Positions 1-6,696 of a stretch of 16,064 bases of DNA are shown piece by piece; positions within the stretch are counted from its first letter, which is position 1; the number at the start of each line of letters is the position of its first letter. Location: positions 1 through 16,064 of the forward strand of contig JAVBMT010000033.1 of the NCBI GenBank assembly GCA_031552195.1, given 5' to 3'. The stretch is from JAVBMP01 sp031552195 (GTDB taxonomy: Bacteria; Desulfobacterota; Desulfovibrionia; Desulfovibrionales; Desulfovibrionaceae). The notes under the pieces were generated by a model, which saw only the letters and a program-made list of their open reading frames with translations, made no database searches and was not told the origin of the DNA. Both the position numbers and the translations under genes were made by a program.

Positions 1-110
1 GCCCCCCCCGCCCAAACCCACTACCAAATTCTTTCCCGCTCACACAACCGGGCGGGGGGTTTGCTGCCCCGCCCCTCCCCCCGCTCCCCCCCCCCCCGGC
101 GATATTCCAC
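1..110. repeat. C-rich low-complexity tract with 12-nt poly-C run
   Basis: The first 110 bases of the plus strand are dominated by C runs, including an uninterrupted run of 12 C at 86-97. A GC-rich hairpin (GGGCGGGG at 50-57 with CCCCGCCC at 67-74) lies just before it. No convincing gene is visible here. The tract sits about 30 bp upstream of the -35 element of the riboswitch promoter. It could be the degraded tail of a neighbouring terminator, a slippage-prone tract, or sequence damaged near a contig end; the bases alone do not decide. Confidence 0.6.
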
Positions 111-128
111 AGCCCGTTTCCTGACCGA

Positions 129-155
129 TTGACAGCCAGCCGCTCTTGATATAGT
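129..155 (+). promoter_or_regulatory. Candidate sigma-70 promoter for the cobalamin riboswitch operon
   Basis: A perfect -35 hexamer TTGACA (129-134) is followed after 15 bp by TATAGT (150-155). The spacer is shorter than the optimal 17 bp, so strength is uncertain. Predicted transcription would start near 162, in or just after a run of eight T, and would include the whole riboswitch. It is the only good hexamer pair seen upstream of the aptamer. Confidence 0.5.
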
Positions 156-164
156 TTTTTTTCG

Positions 165-375
165 CTTCAGGCGCTCTTTGAGCGCGGCGCGTCATGCGCG
201 CCGTGGGAATCTCGTCCGAAGAGCCGGATTGTTCCGGCCTTCAATCCGAGAGCGGACCCGCCGCCGTAGGCCTGACCCGGCTCCAGAGCCGGCCTGTTCC
301 TGAGCCACTGCTTTTGCGGGAAGGCGGAACAGCGTAAGGCAAGCCGGAATACCGGCCTGAAGCCGACAAAGTTTC
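165..375 (+). ncRNA. Cobalamin (B12) riboswitch aptamer
   Basis: The segment carries the conserved blocks of the cobalamin riboswitch in the right order: a GGGAA block at about 204-208, an AATCC...GCGGACCCGCCGCCGTA-like core at about 243-270, and a B12 box AGCCGGAATACCGGCC at 342-357. It lies directly upstream of two cobalamin-synthesis genes and is followed by an intrinsic terminator, the usual arrangement for transcriptional control. Adenosylcobalamin or a related corrinoid should bind the aptamer and favour termination, so cbiK and cbiL are expected to be on when B12 is scarce. The outer boundaries are approximate because the P1 helix was not folded by computation. Confidence 0.85.
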
Positions 376-437
376 GCCGCAGCCAACGGGCCTTTGCGTT
401 GCGGCATTCCGCGGAAGGGATAAAAACGGTGTTCTTT

Positions 438-473
438 CCACAACCTTTAATGCTGAAGGTTGTGGTTTTTTTT
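438..473 (+). terminator. Intrinsic terminator of the B12 riboswitch expression platform
   Basis: A perfect 10-bp stem (438-447 with 456-465) and an 8-nt loop are followed by eight T (466-473). It lies between the B12 box and the cbiK start, so it is best read as the ligand-controlled terminator. The stem is relatively AT-balanced, which suits a regulated terminator. Confidence 0.85.
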
Positions 474-534
474 ATTCCATCCGCAAACGGCCCTCAACGC
501 GTGCCGCCTTTGCGCACGCCGTGGAGGAACAAAC

Positions 535-1431
535 ATGACCGCAAAAACCCGCTTTGGCGCCGCCTTCCTGCTTCTAACCCTCACCCTGGCCCCTTCTTTC
601 GCGCCCGCTTCGGAACAAACTTCGGACGCGAACCCTGCTTACGATGACACCGCCCTGGTAATCGCCTGCTTCGGCTCCAACGTAACCCGAAACTGCCCTG
701 ACGCCCCCTTGCGCGCGGAAATGCAAAAACGCGCCCCCGGCTTGGCGGTTTATACCGGCTACACCGCCACAAGCATTGCCTCGAGCCTGAAACGACAAGG
801 CGAAAACGCGCCCACCCTGCAAGAAGCCCTGGCCTCGGCGGCCGCGTCCGGCTACAAGAAAGCGGCCGTGCTTTCCCTGCACGTCATACCGGGGCAGGAA
901 TACGAACAGGTGCGCGAAATAACCGGGCGCTTTTCCGGAATGCCCAAAGGGCTGGAAAAAAGCGCCATAGGCCTGCCCCTGATAGCTTCCTTCCCTGACG
1001 CCCGCGCCCTGGCCAAAGGGCTGGCCTCTTCGCTGCCGCCGGAGCGCGAACCTGAAGACGCCGTCATTTTCGTCGGGCACGGCACGCACAACCCCACCGG
1101 CGGCATGGCTTACCCGCTGTTGCAATATTGCCTTGACCAGGAAGGCCGCAACTTTTTCGTAAGCACGATCGAAGGCGACGTGCGGTTGCCCGATACCTTG
1201 GCGGAGCTTAAAAAACGCGGCATCAAAAAAGCTTTTGTATCGCCGCTGCTGCTGGTGGTCGGCGACCACGCCGTTAACGACCTGTTCGGCGGCGACCCGG
1301 AAAGCTGGGTAAGCACGCTTAACGCGAACGGCATAAAGACCGTTCCTTTACAGCGCGGGCTGGCTGAACTTCCCCTGACCACGGAAATGTTCGCCGACCA
1401 CGCGCAAAAAGCTCTGGACTCCCTTAAATGA
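535..1431 (+). CDS. cbiK: Periplasmic sirohydrochlorin cobaltochelatase (CbiK/CbiKP type)
   Basis: 298 aa. CbiK inserts cobalt into sirohydrochlorin in the anaerobic (early-cobalt) cobalamin pathway; related class II chelatases can also insert iron. The residues that fit the catalytic set known in CbiK proteins are H182 in VGHGTHNPTGG, E213 in STIEGD and H245 in VVGDHAVND; H116 and E122/E124 lie in the LHVIPGQEYEQ block. A clear Sec signal peptide is present: MTAK plus basic residues, hydrophobic residues 8-22 and a likely cut near APA-SEQ at about residue 25. The product should therefore work in the periplasm, as the CbiKP paralogue of Desulfovibrio vulgaris does. The start at 535 is preceded by GGAGG at about 523; an upstream in-frame TTG at 460 lies inside the terminator and is unlikely. 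The stop overlaps the cbiL start (ATGA). Control is by the upstream B12 riboswitch. Confidence 0.93.
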   Translation: MTAKTRFGAAFLLLTLTLAPSFAPASEQTSDANPAYDDTALVIACFGSNVTRNCPDAPLRAEMQKRAPGLAVYTGYTATSIASSLKRQGENAPTLQEALASAAASGYKKAAVLSLHVIPGQEYEQVREITGRFSGMPKGLEKSAIGLPLIASFPDARALAKGLASSLPPEREPEDAVIFVGHGTHNPTGGMAYPLLQYCLDQEGRNFFVSTIEGDVRLPDTLAELKKRGIKKAFVSPLLLVVGDHAVNDLFGGDPESWVSTLNANGIKTVPLQRGLAELPLTTEMFADHAQKALDSLK

Positions 1432-2168
1432 CTGAAAAACAGCAAAAAACAGGCACTCTTTACGGCATTGGCGTAGGCCCCGGCTCTCCCGACCTTATCA
1501 CCCTGCGCGCGGCGGCCACGCTGGCAAGGGTTGACGTGGTGCTGGCGGCGGCCTCCCCGCGCAATGACGATTCCCTGGCCCTTTCCATCGCCCGAGGGCA
1601 TCTGCCGCCGGACGTGGAAATTCTGCGCCTGGATTTTCCCATGACCCGCGACAGGGCCGTTCTGGAAGCGGCCTGGCAAGAAAATGCGGAAACGAGCGCC
1701 CAAACCCTGCTTCAAGGAAAAAACGCGGCCTTCATCACACTTGGGGACCCGCTTATTTACAGTACCTTCGGCTATTTGATGCGCACCCTGCAAAAAGGCT
1801 GGCCGGAACTGCCCATAGAAGTCGTCTCCGGGGTAACCTCATACCAGGCCGCGGCCGCGGCCAGCCGCACCGTGCTCTGCGAAAGCGGGGAAAACCTGTT
1901 GCTGTTGCCGGGCATCAACGAAGGCGCGGAATTGGGCGAAGCGTTGAAAATGGCCGACAACGCCGCTATTTTAAAATGCTATAAAAACTTCCCGGCCATC
2001 AAAGAAGCCTTGGGGCAAGACGCTTCCGCCAGAAATAAAGAATCGCTGGACATCGTGTTCAGCTCACGCCTTGGGCTGGAAGGGGAAATCACGTCCAGAA
2101 ACCTCCAAGACGCTCCGGAAAACCCGCATTATCTCTCGCTGGTGCTGGCTACCAAACCGCGCCGTTGA
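1428..2168 (+). CDS. cbiL: Precorrin-2/cobalt-factor II C20-methyltransferase
   Basis: 246 aa, the usual length for CbiL/CobI. It transfers a methyl group from S-adenosylmethionine to C-20 of the corrinoid ring, the step after cobalt insertion in the anaerobic pathway. Visible family features are the N-terminal SAM-binding loop GIGVGPGSPDLITLRA (residues 13-28), the ITLGDPLIYSTFGYL block and the VVSGVTSYQAAAAASR block, all typical of tetrapyrrole methylases. No signal peptide is seen, so it is cytosolic. Its ATG overlaps the cbiK stop by 4 bp (ATGA), which implies translational coupling and shared riboswitch control. The oddity is the pairing of a cytosolic enzyme with an exported chelatase that acts one step earlier. 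Confidence 0.95.
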   Translation: MTEKQQKTGTLYGIGVGPGSPDLITLRAAATLARVDVVLAAASPRNDDSLALSIARGHLPPDVEILRLDFPMTRDRAVLEAAWQENAETSAQTLLQGKNAAFITLGDPLIYSTFGYLMRTLQKGWPELPIEVVSGVTSYQAAAAASRTVLCESGENLLLLPGINEGAELGEALKMADNAAILKCYKNFPAIKEALGQDASARNKESLDIVFSSRLGLEGEITSRNLQDAPENPHYLSLVLATKPRR

Positions 2169-2185
2169 AAATTTCGCAATTTATT

Positions 2186-2240
2186 GCGGCAAAAAGCCCG
2201 CCTGATTTCCGCACAGGAAATCAGGCGGGCTTTTTGCCGC
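2186..2240. terminator. Bidirectional terminator, 25-bp perfect inverted repeat
   Basis: Arms 2186-2210 and 2216-2240 are perfect reverse complements over 25 bp with a 5-nt loop. The arms contain AAAAA and TTTTT tracts placed so that each strand has a GC-rich stem followed by a U run. It begins 18 bp after the cbiL stop and closes the cobalamin operon. Confidence 0.9.
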
Positions 2241-2290
2241 CGCACGGCTGAAGCGGCCTTTTCCGCGCCTGCCCGCATGTTCCTTAAAAT

Positions 2291-2319
2291 TTGTAAAATT
2301 TCTCTAAATACTGTATCAT
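2291..2319 (+). promoter_or_regulatory. Candidate sigma-70 promoter for the PilZ gene
   Basis: TTGTAA (2291-2296), a 17-bp spacer and TATCAT (2314-2319) lie in the only AT-rich part of the 313-bp gap between cbiL and the PilZ gene. A start near 2326 would give a leader of about 155 nt. The rest of the gap holds the cbiL terminator and an unexplained leader with a small stem (CCGC 2414-2417 with GCGG 2422-2425). Confidence 0.45.
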
Positions 2320-2481
2320 CATCCGAGTAACGTTTAAGATAGTGAAAGACGCACCCTAATTCCACCGCCTTATTGCATATAAAAGGCTTCAAAACCGGCG
2401 TTTTCAGATAAAACCGCCCTCGCGGCAAAGACGCGAAAGGCCATAACGGACACGGAGCGCGAATCGCGCCAGGAGGATATT

Positions 2482-2898
2482 ATGACCGGCGACAACCACG
2501 ACAAACGTAAATATATCAGGCTGCCCAAGCCCTATAAAATAGAAGCGAAAGAAATACGCCTTCCGCTTCCCCGGGAATTCGCCATCGAGAGTTCCTGTTT
2601 CGACATCAGCGAAGGCGGGCTTTGCGTGCCGACCAGCCGCAATTTTCCTGTGGGAACCAAGCTTCAGGTAAAGGTGTTCATTCCTTCCCTGAATAAATAT
2701 TCGCCAAGCTTTTTCAAGGTGTATGAAAACGATGTGGATCAAGCCCTGAGCGGAATAGCCGAAGTTACGTGGTGCAGCCCGAAAGGCGGGCGCTACATGA
2801 CCGGAATGCGCTTCAGCGACGTGGATAGCGATGACACCAAAGCGCTGGCCACGCTTATACGCAAAACCTACATGGAACTTAACGCCAAAAAGGCCTGA
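2482..2898 (+). CDS. PilZ-domain protein (c-di-GMP receptor)
   Basis: 138 aa, essentially one PilZ domain with no attached output domain. Both halves of the c-di-GMP-binding signature are present: RxxxR as R9-KYI-R13 and DxSxxG as D41-I-S43-E-G-G46. Binding is therefore predicted to be intact. Single-domain PilZ proteins act as adaptors that carry the c-di-GMP signal to a partner in motility, secretion or polysaccharide export; the partner cannot be named from this context. AGGAGG at 2471-2476 fixes the start. The gene stands alone between the cobalamin operon and the convergent tadA. No signal peptide or membrane segment is seen. Confidence 0.92.
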   Translation: MTGDNHDKRKYIRLPKPYKIEAKEIRLPLPREFAIESSCFDISEGGLCVPTSRNFPVGTKLQVKVFIPSLNKYSPSFFKVYENDVDQALSGIAEVTWCSPKGGRYMTGMRFSDVDSDDTKALATLIRKTYMELNAKKA

Positions 2899-3090
2899 AG
2901 CCTCCTGAAGGAGCCCTGGGCCGTAAAAGCTTCAAGGCCGCTTGCAGGCAACCCTGAAGCGCGCTTAAAGCCAGCCCAACGTCCCGCAAGGCGGAAACGG
3001 CGGCATAGCCGCCAACGTCTTGCGTGTGGCGGAAGGGCGCCTGCCTTGGTGTGCGCCGGGTGAAATGCCGCGCTTGCCGGCGCGGCAAGC

Positions 3091-3591
3091 TTACTTACGC
3101 CGGGCCGCGAAAAAATCCCGCAGCAGCTTCCCGCACTCCGCCTCGAGAATTCCGCCGCAATGCCAGGGCCTGTGGTTCAGAAAAGGCAGCTCAAACCCGT
3201 CAAGGCGGGAAACCACCGCCCCGGCCTTGGGGTCGGCCGCTCCGTAGACAACCCCGGCGATACGCGAATGCACGACGGCCCCTGCGCACATCAGGCAAGG
3301 TTCAAGGGTTACAACAAGCGTTGTTGCGTTAAGGCGGTAATTATCCAGATTCCGGCAAGCCTGGGTTATGGCGTTTATTTCCGCGTGTCCGACGGCGTTG
3401 CCGCCGTAAACCATGTCGTTATGCCCACGCCCGATTACCCGCCCGGCAGCGTCGACCAGCACCGCTCCCACGGGAACGTCGCCACGGGCCAGAGACAACT
3501 CCGCCTCTTCCAGGGCGAGCAGCATAAGGTCCTCCCAGGCGGCCCAGCCCGCAGGCGGCGACGGCATTATGCGGAAAGCGGAGTTTTCCAT
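3091..3591 (-). CDS. tadA: tRNA-specific adenosine deaminase TadA
   Basis: 166 aa from this start. TadA deaminates adenosine to inosine at the wobble position 34 of tRNA-Arg(ACG) and is normally essential. The zinc-binding deaminase motifs are clear: H69-A70-E71 in GHAEINAI and PCLMC (C99 and C102) in LEPCLMCAGA, with PVGAVLVD upstream. An ATG at 3525 (residue 23) has a much better ribosome-binding site (GGGAGG five bases before it) than the start reported here and would give 144 aa. It would cut into the first helix but still keep all motifs, so the true start is open. The gene lies 49 nt downstream of the LOG-family gene and is probably co-transcribed with it. Confidence 0.93.
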   Translation of the reverse strand: MENSAFRIMPSPPAGWAAWEDLMLLALEEAELSLARGDVPVGAVLVDAAGRVIGRGHNDMVYGGNAVGHAEINAITQACRNLDNYRLNATTLVVTLEPCLMCAGAVVHSRIAGVVYGAADPKAGAVVSRLDGFELPFLNHRPWHCGGILEAECGKLLRDFFAARRK

Positions 3592-3640
3592 GGTGCGGGC
3601 GGCGTAATTCCGGCTGATGGGGGTCAGCCCATGCGCGGGG

Positions 3641-4291
3641 TTAAATTATTACATGGCGGCTGATATATTCAACGACTTCTTCCGGTGAATCCTTCAAAAT
3701 AAACAGATCAAGCTCTTTTTCATGGATAAAGCCCCGCTTGACCATGGCGGCGCGCATCCAGTCCAGCAGGCCGCTCCAGTATTCGCTGTCATACAAAATA
3801 ATGGGAAACGGCTTGATGCGCTTGGTCTGGGCCAGCACAAAAGCCTCGGAAAGCTCGTCGATTGTTCCCATGCCGCCGGGCATGACCACGTAAGCCATGG
3901 CGTATTTTACGAACATCAGCTTGCGGATGAAAAAATAGCGGAAATCGCAGCGGGTTTTGATATATTTATTGCTTTCCTGTTCGTGCGGAAGGTGAATATG
4001 CAGCCCGATGGACTGGCCGCCCGCGTCGCAGGCCCCCCGGTTTCCGGCCTCCATAAGGCCGGGGCCGCCCCCGGTTATCACGCCGTAGCCGGCTTCGGCC
4101 AGTTGCCGCGCCAGGTTGCGGGTGGTCGCGTACAATGGGTCGTCAGTTCCCACGCGCGCGGAGCCGAAAATGGAAACGCAATTCTGCGCGTTCCCCAAAG
4201 TTTCAAACGCGTTTACCGTTTCCGCAACAATGCGGAACATGCGCCATGAGTTCTGCTCAGGCCCGCCGTTCATAAAGTTTTTTCCGTTCAT
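3641..4291 (-). CDS. LOG-family Rossmann-fold protein (TIGR00730-type nucleotide phosphoribohydrolase)
   Basis: 216 aa. The family signature is complete: GGGPGLMEAGNRGA (residues 74-87) and PGGMGTIDE (138-146), with the conserved FFIRKLMFVKYA segment between them. LOG proteins hydrolyse cytokinin riboside 5'-monophosphate or other nucleoside 5'-monophosphates to base and ribose 5-phosphate; in bacteria the physiological substrate is often unknown. It is soluble and cytosolic. The start is uncertain: the ATG at 4291 and the one at 4273 both have only weak upstream purine stretches. It is the first gene of a likely two-gene unit with tadA and is served by a strong promoter in the divergent region. 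A lysine decarboxylase function, an old annotation for this family, should not be assumed. Confidence 0.88.
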   Translation of the reverse strand: MNGKNFMNGGPEQNSWRMFRIVAETVNAFETLGNAQNCVSIFGSARVGTDDPLYATTRNLARQLAEAGYGVITGGGPGLMEAGNRGACDAGGQSIGLHIHLPHEQESNKYIKTRCDFRYFFIRKLMFVKYAMAYVVMPGGMGTIDELSEAFVLAQTKRIKPFPIILYDSEYWSGLLDWMRAAMVKRGFIHEKELDLFILKDSPEEVVEYISRHVII

Positions 4292-4351
4292 CTGCGCATT
4301 CCGTTTTATGGTAAGATAACTTTGAGGTTCCCGCTTCAGGCCGGCTGTTAG

Positions 4352-4378
4352 GTTATAGTCAGTTCATTTTTTTGTCAA
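4352..4378 (-). promoter_or_regulatory. Candidate sigma-70 promoter for the LOG-tadA unit
   Basis: Reading the minus strand, a perfect TTGACA (4378-4373) is followed by TATAAC after 15 bp (4357-4352) or by TAACCT after 17 bp (4355-4350). It lies about 60 bp upstream of the LOG gene start, in the gap shared with the divergent amidase gene. Confidence 0.55.
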
Positions 4379-4486
4379 AACCCGCGCTGACCGCATGAAA
4401 TCTATTGGCAGATCGGGCGCTATCGGCTATGAAGAAAAAACTTTAGAGCTTTTCAAGACTTTTTTGAAGCTTTACTCCGGCCTGAT

Positions 4487-6415
4487 TTGCAAAAACGCCC
4501 GCAGCCGATACGCTTCAACCGGGCAAGATGGATAACGCTTTTGAACACAGTTCCGCAAACGCAACGCGCTTCAGCTTTCCTTGCCGCCCTGGCTGTTCTG
4601 TGCCTGGGCTTCTCTTTTTGCGCCATGGCGGCCCCGGCCGCTTCCCTAAGCCCCTCCCAGACCTATCAGGAACTTTTGCGCCAGCGCGACGCCCTTTACG
4701 CCGGCAAAAAAGCCTCGCAATCCCGCCAGGCCTGGGAAAACCTGGAAAAAGGCTTTGATAGGCTGGCTTCCACGCAAGCCGGCGAACTGGGTCCGAAGGC
4801 TGCTTACCAGCGCGTCAAAACCCGGGCTTTGCTGGCGGAGAAATCCGCGCGGCGGGAAGATTTCGCCAAGGCGGCGGAAGGTTATGCCGCCTTTGCCCGC
4901 GCTTTTCCACGCCACGCCTGGGCGGATGACGCCCTTTACAACCAGGCCTCGATTCTCGCGAAAAACCTGGGGGATAGCCCGTCCGCGCTGAAGGCTCTGG
5001 CGGCCCTTGAAAAGAATAATCCGAACGGTGATTTCAAGCCCAAAGCCAAGGCCCTGCGCAAAGAACTGGAAGGCGGGCAAGGCCAGCCCAAAAAGCCGGA
5101 ACAGCCGAACGCCAAGGGCGCGGACAACAAGCGCGACGGCGCCGTAACGACGGCATCGGGAACAGATGAAAACGTCCCCGCCCCAGGCAAGGAGGCCGTA
5201 AAGCCGGCCAAACGCCTGAATCCGGCTGAAGCGGCGAAGCTTTACTCCGCCAAGGCCGCCGAATGGCGCGCCCTGAAAGCCGCCCCCGCCGCCCGTTCCG
5301 GCAAGCGTGAAGCATGGCTTGGGCTTGAAGGCGATTTCAAGGAAATTGAAATTATGGCTCAAGGTTCCGCCACGGCGGAGAAAGCCGCTTTCCAGGCGGC
5401 CCGTTCCCGCGAGGAACTGGCCCGCCGTTCGCAGCAAAGGGCGGACTGGGAGGAAGCGGCTGAGCTTTACGCCGCCGTGGCCGCGAATTACCCTTCAAGT
5501 TCCCTTGCGGACGATTCCCTCTATGCCCAGGCGCTTATTCTGGACAAACGCATGAAAAATCCGCAAAAAGCCGCCCTGACGCTGGAAAGCATGCTGGAGG
5601 CCTACCCTAAAGGCGATATGGCACGCAACGGCAAAACCCTGGCGGCCAAGCTTAAGGGGCAGGGTAAAACCCGGCAGCCGGAGAACCAGGAAAAGCCGCA
5701 AACCCTGGCCGAACAGCTTGGCCTTACCGTGCGCACCATCATGATAGACCCGGGGCACGGCGGAAAAGACCCCGGCGCGGCCGGAAACGGCGTGGATGAA
5801 AGCGCCTACGTGCTGGCTCTGGCTAAAAACCTTGGCGACAAACTGGGCAAAGCCGGGTTCACCGTGCTTTACACCCGCGAAAAAGATATATTCATCCCGC
5901 TGGAAGACCGCACCAAACTGGCCAACAACCAGAACGCCGACCTGTTCATCTCCATTCACGTAAACGCCAACAGGAATGAAAGCGTGAACGGCCTCGAAGT
6001 CTATTACCTTGACGTGGCCCGCTCAAACAGCGCCATAAAGGTGGCGGCGCGGGAGAACGGGGTTTCCACCCAGCAGATAAGCGACCTGCAATTTATCTTG
6101 AGCGACCTGATGCGCGACACCAAGCTCGGCGAATCAAAGGAACTTGCCAATTCAGTGCTGAAGAACATGCTCTCCGGCCTGAGGAAGAACGGATTCAGCT
6201 CATCGAACAACGGGGTGCGTTCCGCGCCTTTTTATGTGCTTCTGGGGGCGCGCATGCCCGCCATTTTAATCGAAGTTGGCTACCTGACCAACGACGGCGA
6301 AGCCAAGCGCATGAAAAACCCCCTTTATGTGGAAAAGGCGGCGGAAGGGATTGCTAACGGCATTGTTTCGTATAAACAGCAGCTTGCCAAGCTTGGAATG
6401 AGGGGCGGAAACTGA
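4487..6415 (+). CDS. Exported N-acetylmuramoyl-L-alanine amidase with duplicated TPR-like module
   Basis: 642 aa from a TTG start. The C-terminal third is an Amidase_3 zinc hydrolase that cleaves the bond between N-acetylmuramic acid and L-alanine in peptidoglycan. Zinc and catalytic residues are H424 (DPGHGG), E438 (VDESAY), H491 (ISIHVNAN) and E596 (LIEVGYLTN). The N-terminus has a hydrophobic stretch (about 29-47) ending near AMAAPA, a signal peptide with an unusually long n-region, so the protein is periplasmic. Residues 58-195 and 250-390 are two similar TPR-like helical modules, each with an ADD(A/S)LY block, joined by an Ala/Lys/Pro-rich linker (about 195-245). No in-frame ATG lies upstream of the hydrophobic stretch and the TTG has a poor ribosome-binding site, so the start is uncertain. 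A septal or cell-separation role like AmiC is likely but inferred. Confidence 0.92.
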   Translation: MQKRPQPIRFNRARWITLLNTVPQTQRASAFLAALAVLCLGFSFCAMAAPAASLSPSQTYQELLRQRDALYAGKKASQSRQAWENLEKGFDRLASTQAGELGPKAAYQRVKTRALLAEKSARREDFAKAAEGYAAFARAFPRHAWADDALYNQASILAKNLGDSPSALKALAALEKNNPNGDFKPKAKALRKELEGGQGQPKKPEQPNAKGADNKRDGAVTTASGTDENVPAPGKEAVKPAKRLNPAEAAKLYSAKAAEWRALKAAPAARSGKREAWLGLEGDFKEIEIMAQGSATAEKAAFQAARSREELARRSQQRADWEEAAELYAAVAANYPSSSLADDSLYAQALILDKRMKNPQKAALTLESMLEAYPKGDMARNGKTLAAKLKGQGKTRQPENQEKPQTLAEQLGLTVRTIMIDPGHGGKDPGAAGNGVDESAYVLALAKNLGDKLGKAGFTVLYTREKDIFIPLEDRTKLANNQNADLFISIHVNANRNESVNGLEVYYLDVARSNSAIKVAARENGVSTQQISDLQFILSDLMRDTKLGESKELANSVLKNMLSGLRKNGFSSSNNGVRSAPFYVLLGARMPAILIEVGYLTNDGEAKRMKNPLYVEKAAEGIANGIVSYKQQLAKLGMRGGN

Positions 6416-6464
6416 AGGGAGCGCATTGACGGGCGGCGCTGCGTTTTTTCAGCGCAAGGCCTTT

Positions 6465-6488
6465 GCGGCGTTACGCGTGCCGCTTTTT
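6465..6488 (+). terminator. Probable intrinsic terminator after the amidase gene
   Basis: GCGGC (6465-6469) pairs with GCCGC (6479-6483), followed by TTTTT (6484-6488), about 50 bp after the amidase stop. The stem is only 5 bp, extended by possible G-U pairs, so this is a moderate call. A second small stem (GCGCTG/CAGCGC around 6436-6455) precedes it. Confidence 0.45.
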
Positions 6489-6501
6489 AAAATTCACACG
6501 T

Positions 6502-6525
6502 AAAAAAGCCCCGCGCGGGCGGGGC
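6502..6525 (-). terminator. Intrinsic terminator of tRNA-His
   Basis: On the minus strand GCCCCGC (6525-6519), a 4-nt loop and GCGGGGC (6514-6508) are followed by six T (6507-6502). It lies 14 nt beyond the encoded CCA end of the tRNA. Confidence 0.85.
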
Positions 6526-6538
6526 CTTGAATGCTAAA

Positions 6539-6615
6539 TGGGGCGAATGATGGGATTTGAACCCACGGCCACCTGGGCCACAACCAGGTGCTCTGCCAAC
6601 TGAGCTACATCCGCC
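6539..6615 (-). tRNA. tRNA-His (anticodon GTG) with encoded CCA
   Basis: The minus strand folds as a full cloverleaf. The anticodon loop TTGTGGC on a CCTGG/CCAGG stem gives anticodon GTG. The D arm begins TAGCTCAG, and the T arm is GTGGG-TTCAAAT-CCCAT. The acceptor stem has eight pairs: the gene starts with the extra G at position -1 (6615) paired with C73, the histidine identity element that in bacteria is genome-encoded. The 3' CCA is encoded at 6541-6539. The gene is a single unit with its own promoter and terminator, on the strand opposite to the flanking amidase and murA genes. Confidence 0.97.
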
Positions 6616-6630
6616 ATATGCAGGAATTTC

Positions 6631-6659
6631 GATTTACACCGTGCGGCCTTTGGGGTCAA
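6631..6659 (-). promoter_or_regulatory. Promoter of tRNA-His
   Basis: On the minus strand TTGACC (6659-6654), a 17-bp spacer and TAAATC (6636-6631), with TG just before the -10, lie 16 bp upstream of the tRNA 5' end. This is a strong sigma-70 layout, as expected for a tRNA gene. Confidence 0.7.
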
Positions 6660-6696
6660 GCTTTTTATGCCGATCTTTTAAATTCGGAGCGATTAC

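Noticed and set aside
192..443. Minus-strand frames across the riboswitch
   Set aside because: They overlap a conserved structured RNA and have no motif or ribosome-binding site.
460..534. Upstream TTG start that would lengthen CbiK by 25 residues
   Set aside because: The TTG lies inside the riboswitch terminator hairpin, has no ribosome-binding site and would bury the signal peptide; GGAGG before the ATG at 535 is clear.
4404..4423. TTGGCAGATCGGGCGCTA as a sigma-54 promoter for the amidase gene
   Set aside because: The GG-to-GC spacing is right, but the -12 element reads GCGC instead of TTGC and the match is much poorer than at 11946 and 14661.
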